In this document: piece by piece, positions 34,501 to 45,580 of the stretch | Layout of the letters: every line of letters starts with the position of its first letter | Position numbering within the stretch: the first letter of the stretch is position 1 | Origin: Dendrophyllia cribrosa | Taxonomy: Eukaryota > Cnidaria > Anthozoa > Scleractinia > Dendrophylliidae | Assembly (NCBI GenBank): GCA_024195265.1 | Contig: JAJLRJ010000004.1 | Coordinates: 33,922,030-33,986,029 of the forward strand | Length of the DNA: 64,000 nucleotides | Direction: 5' to 3' | Translations under genes and position numbers: made by a program | The notes under the pieces: model-generated | The model's database searches: none | What the model was told of the DNA's origin: nothing | The model's input: the letters and a program-made list of their open reading frames with translations, nothing else

Positions 34501-37500
34501 ATAGTTGATGAGGGCGTTGATGAGGGCGAAGCATTCGATGTGATACAGCGCGATTTACTGCTTCAGATACCCTGAACGAGGTCTGAAAACGGGTATGGGA
34601 AATGACGTAGTTTGGTCTTAAATAGTTGGGTCAGGATTTGGCGAACCGGGCGCGGCACACCCCACCAAAAATTCAAAGGGGTACCCTCCCGGGACTGTCT
34701 TGCAGTCTACGCGTAATCTGCATGAAGTACAGTTTATTCGAGGCAAAAGAATATCTGACCTCTTTGTTTGTTCTCATAGCATCGTTTGAGACTTTTTTAG
34801 TCTCGCTTATCTTCGCGATTGCTCCAGGCTGCAGTTTGTTGGCGAGTCTGAGGACAAAGAATAAAATAGTCTATTCAGCCTGTGTACAGCACCATCTACC
34901 GTTAGACCGACTTTTTCACTCCCAGAGTCAATTATGGGGACATGTAGTGCAATTATAACTTTTGAGCCTGCCGACGAAATCTTATGGTGTGACCATTCAA
35001 ATGAAATCTCTTTGGCAGTACTTTTGCATGTTACCATTTGTTTTTCAATATTTTGCAAAATAAAACTTGGGATTTTTCTTGACACTCTTTAGGGTTAAGA
35101 TGGAAAGGACGGCCATATACGATCTCAATAATAAGTAGATAAGTGTAAATGTTTTATGTTATGTATAGGCTGAAGCAACGGGAGACTACACCTTCTTGTC
35201 ATTAGACAACTGATAACTTTTCTTGGAAGAAGGTAGATCAACAGTGTCCTGTGTTCAGTTTATAGTTCTCCCATGGTCATCTTTACGCAGCTAAAATACT
35301 TGATCTGCGGCTGCATCTTATTACAAGTTTCAGACTCTCAAATTGCACATATATTGCATATTGCACATTGCATATTGCGCATTGCGCATTGCACATTTTA
35401 CATTGCATATTGCGCATTGCACATTGCACATAGCATATTGCGCGTTGCACATTGCATAGGAAGCTAACTTTATCCTCGAGCTTTACCCAAAGTTGGTTTA
35501 ATCGACTGAATCAATTTACGGTGACCATTTACATTGTGAACTCAGTTGATAAAACCAAACTTCTTATGTTTCACTCCCCCACCCCTCCCCCACTGACGCA
35601 GCACGTCAGTTTCTTTAGAAACTAACCCCTTAAAAAACAAAGTTCTGTAGTTTTCGATTTTCGCGCCTTTTCATATGATCAATAACTTTTCGCTTTCTTC
35701 TCTTTTTCTTTTCTCCTTTTTTACGCAGATTTCACGCAGAGTTCCGTCATTTTCCTTTGCTTCCTTCAAAATGCTAGTACCAATTCTAAAACAACGCACG
35801 TCATATTTTTGCGGATCAATGCCCTAAAGGATACCGCGATAATTCTAACGATATTCATTTTAAATTTTAGACCCTAGCTAAGCGGCCCAATCTACAAATT
35901 TTGACCCCTGAAAGGTACGACGAGCACCCCGCCATTTTACATGGGAGTCCCCTCCCTGGGGGTGTGGTAAGGTAAAACGACAATGTCATACTTGCAAAGA
36001 ATTTCGCCGCTCTTGAGACCCTCAGCAAACCCTCCTCCGGGAGCATCGTCATCTTCTCCCCATTCCACCGACTCGCCCACTACATCCTCGATCCAGCGCC
36101 TCGCGTCCTCCTCTACGCTTTTGTCATATTTGGCATTTATCTGATAATAAAAATAAATTGACCATATGAAGAGATGTAATGTAGGAGAAGGGGAGAAAAG
36201 GAAAGAGACAGAGGGATAAAATTTACTGAGGCACTCTATACCCCCTTCTGTTTTTCATACTCTTTTACTTTGGGGGGGAGGTTGACGTTTTGCTACCCGC
36301 GGCGGTTTACAAATGTCTAGATTTAAAGCGCTCACGTACTTTTGATTTTTAACTGGTAAACAAGACACGCCTAGAGATGGAATTTCTTAAGCAGTCTTAA
36401 GGCCTGGGGTTAAAGTCTGTCCGGAAAATATGGTCGATCCACAATATCTTCGGCTGTAGATTGCTTGGGACATGACGAAATTTTCCCTGAATATGAATGT
36501 TGATGTTTTCTTTTGCCTTGACCTATCAGAATTTTAAATGACACAAATCGGCAATATGGTAAACGGCGAGTTTTCTTTGTATGGATAAAAAATTGGCGTT
36601 TCCGTTCACTTTTTATGGGAACTCCGCCCGGGATATTTGCACCGGCCCAGGAGCCTCCTGAACGGCCCTGTTTTTTGGCCCCTTCCCTTCATACCCATAC
36701 CCCATTTTCCAGTTCTTTCCAGCTCGTTGCAACGTCTCGCTACTATATACACGCTCTACTGATCTTGCAAAACAATCTTCAAGGAATTTTTACATTTACA
36801 TTAAATATACAAACGATAAAATGGACATTGTTCGCATTGAGCTAGAAATTCATTAGATTTTTAACTAATAATTTTAGGAATTCTAACACACTAATTCAAT
36901 TTATAATTAATATTTCATTTAGCACATTTGCTCGTTCCATTTTCGCCTACATTTTTTATATATATTTCGTATCATTCTTAAATTACCAAGACAAAGTTGT
37001 ATTGTTTTCTGCCTCTCAAAGTTTATTCTAAACAATTTTGCAAAGATTCTACCTTAATAGCGAGCAAATTTCGTTGCCGAATGGTACGTGAATCCGTGCT
37101 CAAAAAAACCCTGTCCTCTATCGATTTGACTGACTCTTGAAATCTGTTCAATTAGTTTCAAAAGGAGCAAAGTGGGTTTGAACTTGACGTTATTCAATAC
37201 CGGGTTTAATCATCAAATCTCATGCGTTCTTATCTATTATTCTCATCGATTTTGAAAACGCGCTCAGCTGTCTTTAGCCTTTGAACCCTAGTTTGCGAAA
37301 CCAGCTGGTTTTTGTTACGGAAGCCAGACAAACTCGCAATCACTTGCAACGAGTCAATAGGTCCAATAGTAAAGCATTGCTCGAAATTACTTTTCTTAAT
37401 GAAAACACACGGAAGAACTCTTGTGAACTCACAGTGATTTCAATATTAACAGACTGACACACCTCAAAAGACATGGACACAAGGGCCCCTAGTGATGTTT

Positions 37501-37789
37501 GAGTTATTTACCTTGCGTGCAAGATACGAAAGTTAGAAACTTTACCGTTTTCAAACTCATGGTAAAGGCGATAAATTTGAAACTGAAGTACAACTTGAGC
37601 GCGTGTGCATGTAGGAAAGTTGATCGCGACATATTATGAATCGAATAAACAATGTCCCTTAAGGATTTTGGTTACCGGCAAAAATAAATGGAACACGGAA
37701 TTACATGGAACAAATACAACTGATTTCAATTTTACCTTTCGTTGGACTTCTGCTGACATTCCATATGATTTTCCTTTGCTTTCTGCCAT
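31586..37789 (-). CDS. TAGLN: Transgelin / muscle protein 20-like (complete, six exons)
   Basis: Actin-associated protein of the calponin/transgelin family, expected in cytoplasm and contractile cells. Exons on the minus strand: 37736-37789, 35992-36140, 34760-34847, 34198-34296, 33223-33255 and 31586-31783. Junctions and phases fit and give 206 residues, close to the usual 200. It begins [18 protein letters not shown]. The CH domain covers about residues 20-140 ([72 protein letters not shown]). The last exon holds the family signature [20 protein letters not shown] followed by SNKGASQAG, a single calponin-like repeat, and ends [13 protein letters not shown] plus TGA. The stretch after AKI is longer than usual ([13 protein letters not shown]). 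A poly(A) signal candidate lies at 31427-31432. Introns contain several transposons. Confidence 0.92.
32000..32450 (+). repeat. 430-bp dispersed repeat, copy 3
   Basis: Shares tccatttgcgtcagataaat, gcagaagacaatagctaata and gcattgccgttagcactttc with the copies at 2.2-3.7 kb and 25.6 kb. Confidence 0.7.
32697..32955. mobile_element. 258-bp foldback with TTGGTTCCCACTAGCGACGT ends
   Basis: ttggttcccactagcgacgt on the left and its complement on the right. The inside consists of degenerate cggaatcg/taagcg repeats. Lies in the last intron of the transgelin gene. Confidence 0.7.
32961..33142. mobile_element. Partial copy of the same MITE
   Basis: The interior gcgcgggaaaacgcgtgcga and the right end actcaattgaaaactgctct are present; the left end is missing. 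It lies just upstream of transgelin exon 5 on the gene's 3' side. Confidence 0.6.
33505..33632. mobile_element. Foldback family F2, copy 1
   Basis: tgggttgaaaaacgaggcgc is mirrored to the right, and gtgtttcatc ends are mirrored by gatgaaacac. Same family as 41205-41340. Confidence 0.55.
34027..34191. mobile_element. Foldback beside transgelin exon 4
   Basis: tacctaattcaataaaggtt on the left and aacctttattgaattaggta on the right. The right end is about 8 bases from the exon-4 splice donor at 34197. Confidence 0.7.
34900..35096. mobile_element. Second copy of the TTAACCC element
   Basis: Contains cattcaaatgaaatctctttggcagta-type sequence shared with 4250-4285 and ends tttagggttaa. Located upstream of transgelin exon 3, inside the intron. 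Confidence 0.45.
35335..35460. repeat. 7-bp tandem repeat (ATTGCRY)n
   Basis: About 16 heptamers alternating attgcac, attgcat and attgcgc. A plus-strand frame through it reads [11 protein letters not shown] and is an artefact of the period. Confidence 0.8.
35490..35660 (-). mobile_element. Penelope-like terminal repeat fragment
   Basis: Contains ggttttatcaactgagttca and atggtcaccgtaaat on the minus strand, the same context that precedes the hammerhead-like motif at 17.7 kb. Further along is the motif gtttcta-aagaaac, also found at 39483 and 42449. The ribozyme part itself is absent. Confidence 0.4.
35800..35965. mobile_element. Poly-G-ended family, right-half copy
   Basis: Contains accgcgataattctaacga, cgacgagcaccccgccattt and gggagtcccc. 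It ends about 25 bases from the splice donor of transgelin exon 2. Confidence 0.5.
36150..37730. other. First intron of transgelin gene; nothing recognisable
   Basis: AT-rich, with no inverted-repeat ends or exon-like frames. Confidence 0.35.
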
Positions 37790-38534
37790 GTTAGTTGGAA
37801 TTTAAGTGCGTTAACTACGAAGTGTTGTCTTAGGCTTTCAGAAGTCTACTGTTATCAGAGCAACCCGCAGCACTAGAAATGACAGAATGCAAAGAATGGA
37901 TTTCGTGTCAAATGTTAAATCATGCTTGCTTCATAATTTATTACGCTACGGATCAGGCGGTGCCCTAAAAATAAACAAAATATGCAGCTGTAGTTAAATG
38001 AAAATCTGTTCCTCGCAATTCGATCATTACGTACGACCAGAAACTCATTCTCCCGGTAAATCTCGTTAAAGGTCGCATACAGACGAAATAAAACTGCTTT
38101 TTGGCTGATGTGTACTGATTTCGCCTAGCTGTGACAAATGTATTCATTTAATTTTATGCCCTGAGAGCCATTTTGTCGGCCATACTAGTTCTTCATCCTT
38201 ATATGGTAATTCCAATATTTGTTATACAGCCGGTAACCCTGTGCACCAACTTAATGGGATGAATTTTCTACAGCTGAATTTTTAAACTGGAAAACAAAGA
38301 AATGGAAATGAACAACATCACGGAAATACTATTCAATCCACAGACAACTGTCAAAATTAGTAATAAACTGCAAGGCTGAGTGACTACGTAAAAAGGTAGA
38401 CTACCCTACTTACAGCCGGTAATCCTGTGCATTGATCTTAATGGGACGAATTTTCTAGAGCTGAATTTTTTAACTGGAAAATAAAGAAATGAAACAAAAA
38501 TGAACAACACCACAGGAAATACTGATTCAATCCA
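37790..38534. other. Upstream region of the transgelin gene
   Basis: Contains two diverged direct copies (about 38228-38345 and 38412-38535) sharing gccggtaa-cctgtgca and gaattttcta. The promoter is not recognisable by eye. Confidence 0.35.
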
Positions 38535-39090
38535 CCACAGACTACTTTATCGGTTTCTGTCGTATAGACCGAATGCAAATATGGCCGTCCAACAATTTTT
38601 TGTTTGGACAGGTTCTCAAGAAAAGAAAAGCAATTGAATAATGATAAAGATCAGGTCAAAATAAGTCATTGTGTGCATTTTCAAGGCCATATTCCTATTT
38701 TAGGAGAAGTTATAGGCAATCAAATTTTGGGAAAAACATGAAAGCGAGGCTAGTCAGGATAGAATGTCTTTTCTCATACAAATGCTTACAATTTCAGTGA
38801 GCCATAACTTTGCAACCGTTAAACCGAAAACACTCAAACTTTGCAAGATAATACACTTAGTAGCACTTGTTTACGTGATATCATTAATTTCTCTGAAAAC
38901 ATGGCCAAACAAAAAATTGCCTGGCGGCCATATTTGCATTCGGTGTATTGGTGTCTCGCAAAGTCTAGTTTTTTACGTACTCAGATCAGCCTTGCAGTTG
39001 ATGGTTATGTTTGTTCATATTTTTGGCTGATTAGATCTTTCGTACTCCTACGCATCTGGTTTACAACATTATCATTTGCGGTCCTTTGCA
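38535..39090 (+). repeat. Dispersed repeat R2, copy 3, split by an insertion
   Basis: ctttatcggtttctgtcgt before, and tggtgtctcgcaaagtctag after, a 375-bp insertion. Confidence 0.55.
38569..38947. mobile_element. 375-bp element with ACCGAATGCAAATATGGC ends
   Basis: accgaatgcaaatatggc on the left and gccatatttgcattcggt on the right. It interrupts an R2 copy. Confidence 0.65.
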
Positions 39091-39186
39091 GATTTACTTC
39101 TACATCAAAATTATATTGAGAGTTATTCTCTCTCCAGTCCCCTCCCAGCCCTCGGTCCTGTACTGCTGGTAAAGGCTATTAAAATC

Positions 39187-39300
39187 CCGGGGGACTCCCA
39201 TATAAAAATGACGAGGGTGCTCGTCGTACCTTTTAGCATGTAATAACTCGATAACTGGTTTATAAAACGGATCGTGTATGCGGGACCCACGCTGCATCCA
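39187..39300. mobile_element. Poly-G-ended family, left-end fragment
   Basis: cccgggggactcccatataa and gggtgctcgtcgtacctttt are recognisable; the rest is diverged. Confidence 0.45.
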
Positions 39301-39309
39301 TTTCCAATA

Positions 39310-39625
39310 CTGTCGACTTGATACGACTCGAAAAAATCAAAGTACGATCCGTACGGATCGACAAAATGAGACGACCCGTAAAGTGTAGTTGTCGACCCGA
39401 AAATTGCATCTCATTTTAGACGCATGCCAGATGAGAGACCCTGGGAACCAGGTTAATGGGCCCTCTTGAAGGTTGGATGGGGTTAGTTTCTAGAGAAACT
39501 GTGGTGCTGCGTCGGTGGGGGTGAAGCACAAGAAGGTTGTCGAGTCGTACGGATCGACAAAATTATTGTCGACCCGAAAGACAGACTTGTCGATCCAAAA
39601 AATGTATTTTGTATGTCTAATTAAT
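39310..39625. repeat. Degenerate gtacggatcgacaaaat / gtcgacccgaaa repeat
   Basis: The two motifs recur in the same order at 39352-39410 and 39548-39585, separated by a Penelope-like fragment. Confidence 0.5.
39430..39545 (+). repeat. Fragment of the same terminal repeat family
   Basis: Shares ggttagtttctagagaaact and gtgctgcgtcggtggggg with 42445-42510 and, inverted, with 35590-35650. Only the outer part of the repeat remains. Confidence 0.4.
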
Positions 39626-39942
39626 TCCTATTGGCGTTTTTTTATTTTTCATTTTTACATTTTTCATTTTTCTATGACAACGTTATTGCAATTAGGTGTA
39701 TATTCCTCGTTCAAAAAGCGAGTTTACTCGAAAGACTAATAAAGTACATGGATATTCCTTGTTCTAAAACGCGGCCCAGGCCTTCAAAGAACTGCCCTGA
39801 AGTCAGTACTGAAAAACGTTCCTCTAGTCCAGGAAGGCCACTGCGACACGCACCAAAAGGCGTCCCTGCTGACTGAAAAGCTCCTTTCCTTTTTCTACCA
39901 CTTCATCGCGGCTCATGTACCCCATGTAGTTCGTGTACCACT

Positions 39943-40396
39943 TTAAAGGGGCTATGTCGCGAGGATGGCGGGCGAGTACTGGGTACTAACAACTTGAAAA
40001 ACGTCCGGTGGCTTTTTATCAAGTTGGCGGCCATTACTGTCGAATTCGCTGCAATCCGTTCCATCCCGTCGTATTGCGTGGAAGGATATATCTCAAGTTT
40101 ACAAATTAGTTAGAGTATTTACTTGGCTTTATTTTTTGTTAAATTATTTCTGCGATTTGTTAGTCGTACCTTCGAAAAATTCGATGTCTTCCAGTAGTGG
40201 TGGAAGCTGGGGAGAAATTTAAAAGCGAAATCGATCGTGTGTTTGTTTACCTCGCGTGGTTCGACACGAGTGAAAGCGCGATAAAACTTGCCGCGATCCG
40301 CGAGGGAACAATAGAAATTTGACATGTGTGACGTCAGGTGACGTCACATGACAGGAACGCGTTGCGCAGACTCACCTTGCGACATAGCCCCTTTAA
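39943..40396. mobile_element. TTAA-flanked element with AGGGGCTATGTCGC ends, 454 bp
   Basis: ttaaaggggctatgtcgcga on the left and gcgacatagcccctttaa on the right. A related right end (gcgacatagccctttaa) lies at 43319-43336. Confidence 0.7.
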
Positions 40397-41889
40397 AATT
40401 GACATGTTGTTGCGAAAACGTCTTCATCTCAATGAACAGGTGTTTTAATGATCCCTTGAGGCATCTTATGTGAAATGTGCTAAATATATATTTCAATACT
40501 CTTCACAACAGTTACCGCTATGGCGTTTCTTCCTTTGTTTACCAGTTCCGCCTGATGACATACGCAACAATAGATTGAATGTTCACACATTTCTAACGCC
40601 TATGATCCATTTTCAATCTTGATCCGTTATAAATTTTTAAGTACAAAACAATATTCGCTACCAATATTCGCTAGCCAACTATATAGATTTTTGCGCATTC
40701 TTGGCTGTCAGATCGATAAATTGGTTTCACTATTGCCGTTATTTAGTTCAAGATGATTTTTAGCCATATAAGATTCTAATCATCGTTGTTTTTGATTTTG
40801 GATTACACCAGTGCCTCTACCATCTGCAAGGTAATATTTTCGGCTCATCCTCGATGTAAAAACTTGTCTATGTTTTCTACCTACCGTGTAGCATGAATTT
40901 TTGGCGGGAGTTCTATTTTGCGGATTGGCGATTTTTTGCCTTTTGCGGGCACAATTTTTTGTGGTTCGAGATGACTGAAATTTCTGCTGGGAACTAATTT
41001 TTGCGATTTCCTCTTGAAGCAGCAGAACATTCTAACAGGGAAGGAAACTCAATATTTTCAACTTTTATTCTCAAACTCGTTAATAATTCGTGACGAAAAG
41101 ACAAAGGAAATTAATGTTCAATGGGTGTTTGAAAATCAGTTGAAACACTCCTCATTTTTGCATCCTTAACTTCTCCTTCTAAATCATTTTGTTTGAAAAG
41201 TAATATCAAACATTCGACACAGTATTTCATCAGATTTCCAAACACCTTGAAGTGGGTTAAAAAAACTCGGCTGCGCCTCGTTTTTCAACCCACTTCGCTG
41301 TGTTTGGAAATCTGTTGAAACACTGTGTTTCATGTTTGATATATTACTTAATTGTTGAGTTACGGTACGCTCTACCTGAGCTATTAAGGTGATACAGTTC
41401 TGCCTTAAAGAACTGATGCCACAACAAAATCAAACTGCTCAAGATAAAAATTTTATTTATATTGAAAAAAAAAAGCTGTTGTTATCTATTAAAAATCAAT
41501 GTTAATCATTCTTATCTACGTCCGATATCGTCCCAGTAACGCAAGTTTGTTTGTAAAAACTAGACTGACCGCTTTTACAAGACCTGTCCCTACAAGTCCC
41601 TCAAAACGGGGGCATGCTCTTTCCGAAATGACCAGTTTGGTCGACCTGTTCTGAAAAATAATGGCATATTAATATTTACGAACTGAGGATCTGGCCGGCC
41701 AGTTCTGACAAATGGTAGAGAATGGTAAGCGCTAACACTGTCAAATTGAATAGCAGCTATTCGAACTAAGACAAATCTCCATATTCTGACCTCAAATCAT
41801 CCACAGAATTGCTGTCCCACACATATTTACGGGTTCACTTCGTAGTAACGCTTTGGGCCATTTTCAATCTGAGAACACGCGCGAACGCC
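40397..41889. other. Intergenic; no gene recognised
   Basis: Only the F2 foldback at 41205-41340 stands out. Confidence 0.3.
41205..41340. mobile_element. Foldback family F2, copy 2
   Basis: agatttccaaacaccttgaa and aactcggctgcgcctcgttt are mirrored at cgctgtgtttggaaatct. Confidence 0.6.
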
Positions 41890-42030
41890 GACCCGAGGTC
41901 ACAGGTTCAATCCTGAGTGGGGATTTTAGATTTTCTTTTTTACACTTAAAAATTTATTGAAAATACAATTCTAAGTGTCGGCATTACGTTACATAATTCT
42001 CAATAACTTGAAGTGCCCGACCTCCTTCTG
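41890..42030 (+). repeat. tRNA-like repeat, truncated copy 3
   Basis: Starts within the B-box region (gaggtcacaggttcaatcct) and continues through gattttagattttctttttt to the inverted-repeat end near 42027. Confidence 0.6.
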
Positions 42031-42140
42031 AGCTATAGAAGGTAGACTCTACCTTCCTTTATGCGGCCAGTTTTTTTTTTTTTTTTTTTTACTGTAACTG
42101 TCCGTTTTTGCGTCGACGAAGGAGACGCTTCCTAATCTTG

Positions 42141-42320
42141 TCGGCTAGGCGGAACGAATCGAGAAAAGTGTCGGTACCAAATCTGCGCCATCTTGAAACG
42201 TCACAATAGCATCCAGCATGCTTAGCGCGTCGTCTAAGCGGAACGAATCAAGAAAAGTGTCGGTACCAAATCTGCGCCATCTTGAAACGTCACAATAGTA
42301 TCCAGCATTCCCAGCGCGTG
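42141..42320. repeat. 89-bp tandem duplication
   Basis: Two almost identical units containing aagtgtcggtaccaaatctg and tcttgaaacgtcacaatag. Confidence 0.85.
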
Positions 42321-42444
42321 GAAATCAGGCATCATCCTGGAGAGCTGGGGTTCCGAAATGTCACATGTGAATAATCTATTTGTCTTGATTTAGTTTCGGA
42401 TATTTTCCCGATTTTGGAATCGTACGGCTCAATATTTCAATGAA

Positions 42445-42512
42445 TGGGGTTAGTTTCTAGAGAAACTGCGTCGGTGGGGGGATGAAACACGAGAATTTAG
42501 TCGATAAAACTA
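42445..42512 (+). repeat. Fragment of the same terminal repeat family
   Basis: Shares ggttagtttctagagaaact and gcgtcggtgggg with the fragment at 39.5 kb, followed by tagtcgataaaac, which resembles the Penelope-like terminal sequence at 17.7 kb. Confidence 0.4.
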
Positions 42513-43659
42513 AATTCTCAATATTTCAATGCCTACTAAAAGTACGCAGTGGAAAAATTGGACGAAGGTCCTTCTCCGGACCAAGTAAGTTGTTGGGTCT
42601 CTTTGGAATCAAGCAAGAAGTTATCGGATTTTCCTCGCTACCGTTCTGGTATGTTTTGAATGTTCTATCTTGATTTTGCTGTGGTTCTCTGCCTGATTTG
42701 GGAGGCTTTCACCTAAATACGGACGTCGTTCTTCGCGATGTTCTACGGTACGGTGCAATTCGCTGTATGTCTTGTAGCAATAATTCACTGACCGGCCGCG
42801 CCAGGCGAACGCGGGGCAAACGCAGATTAACTTTACAGTGCTCGAAATTGCGCCTGTATCGGGCGCATTTGCGACTAAAGATTTCACAGTTTTGTGACTA
42901 AAATTTGTCTAGCTAATAAAGGAATTATATTCAACAGTCTTGTGTCTTACTTGCAACTGGTAGTTGTAGTTTTATCCGAAAAATCCTGCGAAATTCCTGT
43001 TGAATGTTGCGTGACTTAATCGTCGATTTCATGCTCCATTAAAGCGGGATCCAAGAAGAATATCACGGGAGCACTTTTTCAGGCTTTCTCAGAAATTTCT
43101 CATTTCCGGTTCCGGTATTAGTACATGTACTGAGGAGTATGATTTCAGAATCGGAGAACTAACCGAAATGAAATGGAGACAAATATACTATTTATATGTC
43201 GGAAAAATCTGAGACCTTTCGGAGTACACAGCACGACAGGATTTTGCCCGATCCCACGGCGATAGCGTGAATTTGTTTGATGTCCGCCCGACGTTTTTGC
43301 CTGCGTGACATATCTCGCGACATAGCCCTTTAAACAGTGGCTGAATTAATTCACGAAACTGAGGTACTAGGTCAAGACGAGGTGCCACGGGATAAGGAGA
43401 CGCACTATAATCTATGATTACTACTAGTTTACCTTATATAATTCTCAATAAGGTGTCCGACCGCCTGTGGAGCATTGTTAATTTGACACGACCTTGTCGC
43501 TCAGCCGTTGTGGGGAATGAATAATAATGATGGCGAGTGCTCTCTTGTCCTCCTTTTTTTGTTTTGCTTACATTTTTTTCTTTCCTTCGCTTCCTATAAC
43601 TGTGTGAGTGTCAGGAATAAACTACTCTTTATTTGACTTTACGTTAACTATTTTTGGTC

Positions 43660-43791
43660 TTATCTTATAACAATTTCTTTCTCTTCATCCTTTAACACGT
43701 TCTTATCTTGAGCGTGTTTGTGATCCACGCGGTCAAGAAGCGCATCTATCCAGAATCGGGCGTTATGTCCAAGTTCGACTTCACTTGACTC
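43660..43791 (-). pseudogene. Degenerate CH-domain-like exon remnant
   Basis: After a good acceptor (ttttttcag at 43792-43800) the minus strand reads ESSEVELGHNARFWIDALLD, then DRVDHKHAQDKNVLKDEEKE and a stop. The exon starts in phase 0, like exon 2 of the two transgelin genes. The pattern (acidic stretch, L, R, WI, L) resembles [18 protein letters not shown], but the second half does not align. No other exons of such a gene were found nearby, so this is probably a relic of a lost paralogue. It is duplicated in inverted orientation at 50494-50658. Similarity is weak and by eye; a short exon of an unrelated gene is possible. Confidence 0.35.
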
Positions 43792-43876
43792 CTGAAAAAA
43801 CATAAAGAATAGAAATTGAGAAGTTCTTCGTCGTCGCCTATCATCAAACATAAAGGAAAACGCACTCGCCTTACTA

Positions 43877-44391
43877 TAGGACATTAACGCTCCTGTAAAT
43901 TAAGGTCTTTGAAATTAATGCGACTTAACTTTGAAATTAACGCGAAGGAAAATTTCTTTCGAATAAAGGAAATTAATGTGAGAGAGGGGGCAGATTTCTA
44001 AAATTAAGAAAATTAACGCGATTATTGATGTCTCTGAAGATATTTTGGCTGACTGTGTAGTACAAAAAAAAGCGGATGTCGAGAACCGCTCTTCTGAAAG
44101 CAAAATGAACTGGGAATATTGCAGATGACATATCTTTAAGGCTTTTACATTGTAAAAGATTGAAAAATAGTCTGCAGAAAAGAGAAGGTTATTGTTTCCT
44201 AGTTGCTTTATGTGTTCGAACAGTATCCAGAATAAGTTAGGGTGAAATTAAGGTCGGAAATGAACGTTCCACTTAAATAATGTCGCGGAAATTCAGTAAC
44301 GCTCACAAAAATTAACGCGACTTAAATCAAAACGCGAATTTTGAGAATTCGCGTTAATTTCATGGAGCGTTAATTTCCTATAATAAGGTAT
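43877..44391. mobile_element. 515-bp element with TATAGGA...TAACGCTCC ends
   Basis: ctataggacattaacgctcc on the left and ggagcgttaatttcctata on the right, with internal repeats of aaattaacgcga. The inverted duplicate near 50.43 kb lacks it. Confidence 0.6.
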
Positions 44392-44511
44392 TCAACCCCT
44401 GGATTCATCCTATATCGTATTATCTTGAAATACGCAAAGAAAAAATCGCCTTAAATGATGAATATAAAGAACAGTGAAACAGAATAACGGCTAAAGACTC
44501 AAAATTCCACT

Positions 44512-44820
44512 GGAGCTCCGGGGGGGGGGGGGGGGGGGCGGTTACTCCCTTATATACGCCATATAGGTATGTGCGCCCGATAGGGTAGGGTTTTTTAGGT
44601 GCTCAGTTCTTAAATAGGGTATCCTTTTTGGTAGTTTTGGTATTGTGATCCTTAGATATTCCTTAGATAGGGTCACTAAATTGCAGTATCCACCCCAACG
44701 CGCAAAACGAAAAAGATAATGGTCTGTTAAAACTGGACCTTAAAAAGGGGATCAAATCCCCATTTTCTACCCTTAAATAGGGTCAGGGTTTTAGAACCTT
44801 GGCGGCACACACCTATCCTA
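44512..44820. mobile_element. Poly-G-ended element, diverged member
   Basis: 19 G at 44520-44538, then cggttactcccttatata. The inverted duplicate at 50.3 kb lacks this segment (it runs from a ggaattttgag block to caaaattgtcatt), which marks this one as an insertion. Confidence 0.5.
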
Positions 44821-45219
44821 CATGACAATTTTGATCTCTTGATTGCCTGTCACGAACTGAAATTTGATGGATTGTAATCGACTTGAATTCTTGTAATTTT
44901 GCACTTTATCACCAAATTACTTGCCTGTTCGAACTCCAGGCTCTTAGACAGTCGGGACGAGCGAAAAAAAATGTTTGAGCGAGCAAATAAAAAAACGAGG
45001 GGGGGCAGGGAAGGGGTGACAGGAGACGGCCTGTAAGACCTTTTGGATCACTTCTGGTATACCAACTCCCGATATAACTTCTGATTGGTCAATTTTGACA
45101 GTTACCGTCAACAACCGCAAAGCACGTGATCTGTGTTATTCATGTCAATCGCACGCGTGCGATTTCGAGGAATCTGAGTTATGTGCTATTTTGAAAGAAT
45201 GTTTCCGGGATTTCCTAGC

Positions 45220-45580
45220 CTGTTTCATCAGGCTCTCAGATAGTGGGGGCGAGCGAAAAATGTTGGAGCGTCCCCGCTCGTTTTTTCTTCGCTCTCTCCC
45301 AGCCTGGTCCCTAGGCGTTCTCGGCTAGGTCAAACATGGACCCTACTTTGAGCCGTGACGTCCATCCCAGACTTCGCGCGGACAACGGGGTAAGAGAGAA
45401 CAAAAAAAAAGTAAACTGCAGAAGACCGCAAACGATAATGCTGCTAATGATACGTGGGATCTACGAGAGACCTAACCAGCCAAAAAAATGATGAGAGAGA
45501 ACGCCTAGGGACTAGGCTGGCTTTCTCCAACATTTTTCGCTTGCCTACTATCTGAGAGCGTGCTGAGAAAGACCTAGAAA
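45220..45580. mobile_element. Foldback with internal R2 fragment
   Basis: ctctcagatagtgggggcga and its near complement at 45548-45565, with agcctggtccctaggcgttc mirrored further in. An R2 fragment lies in the loop. Confidence 0.55.
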
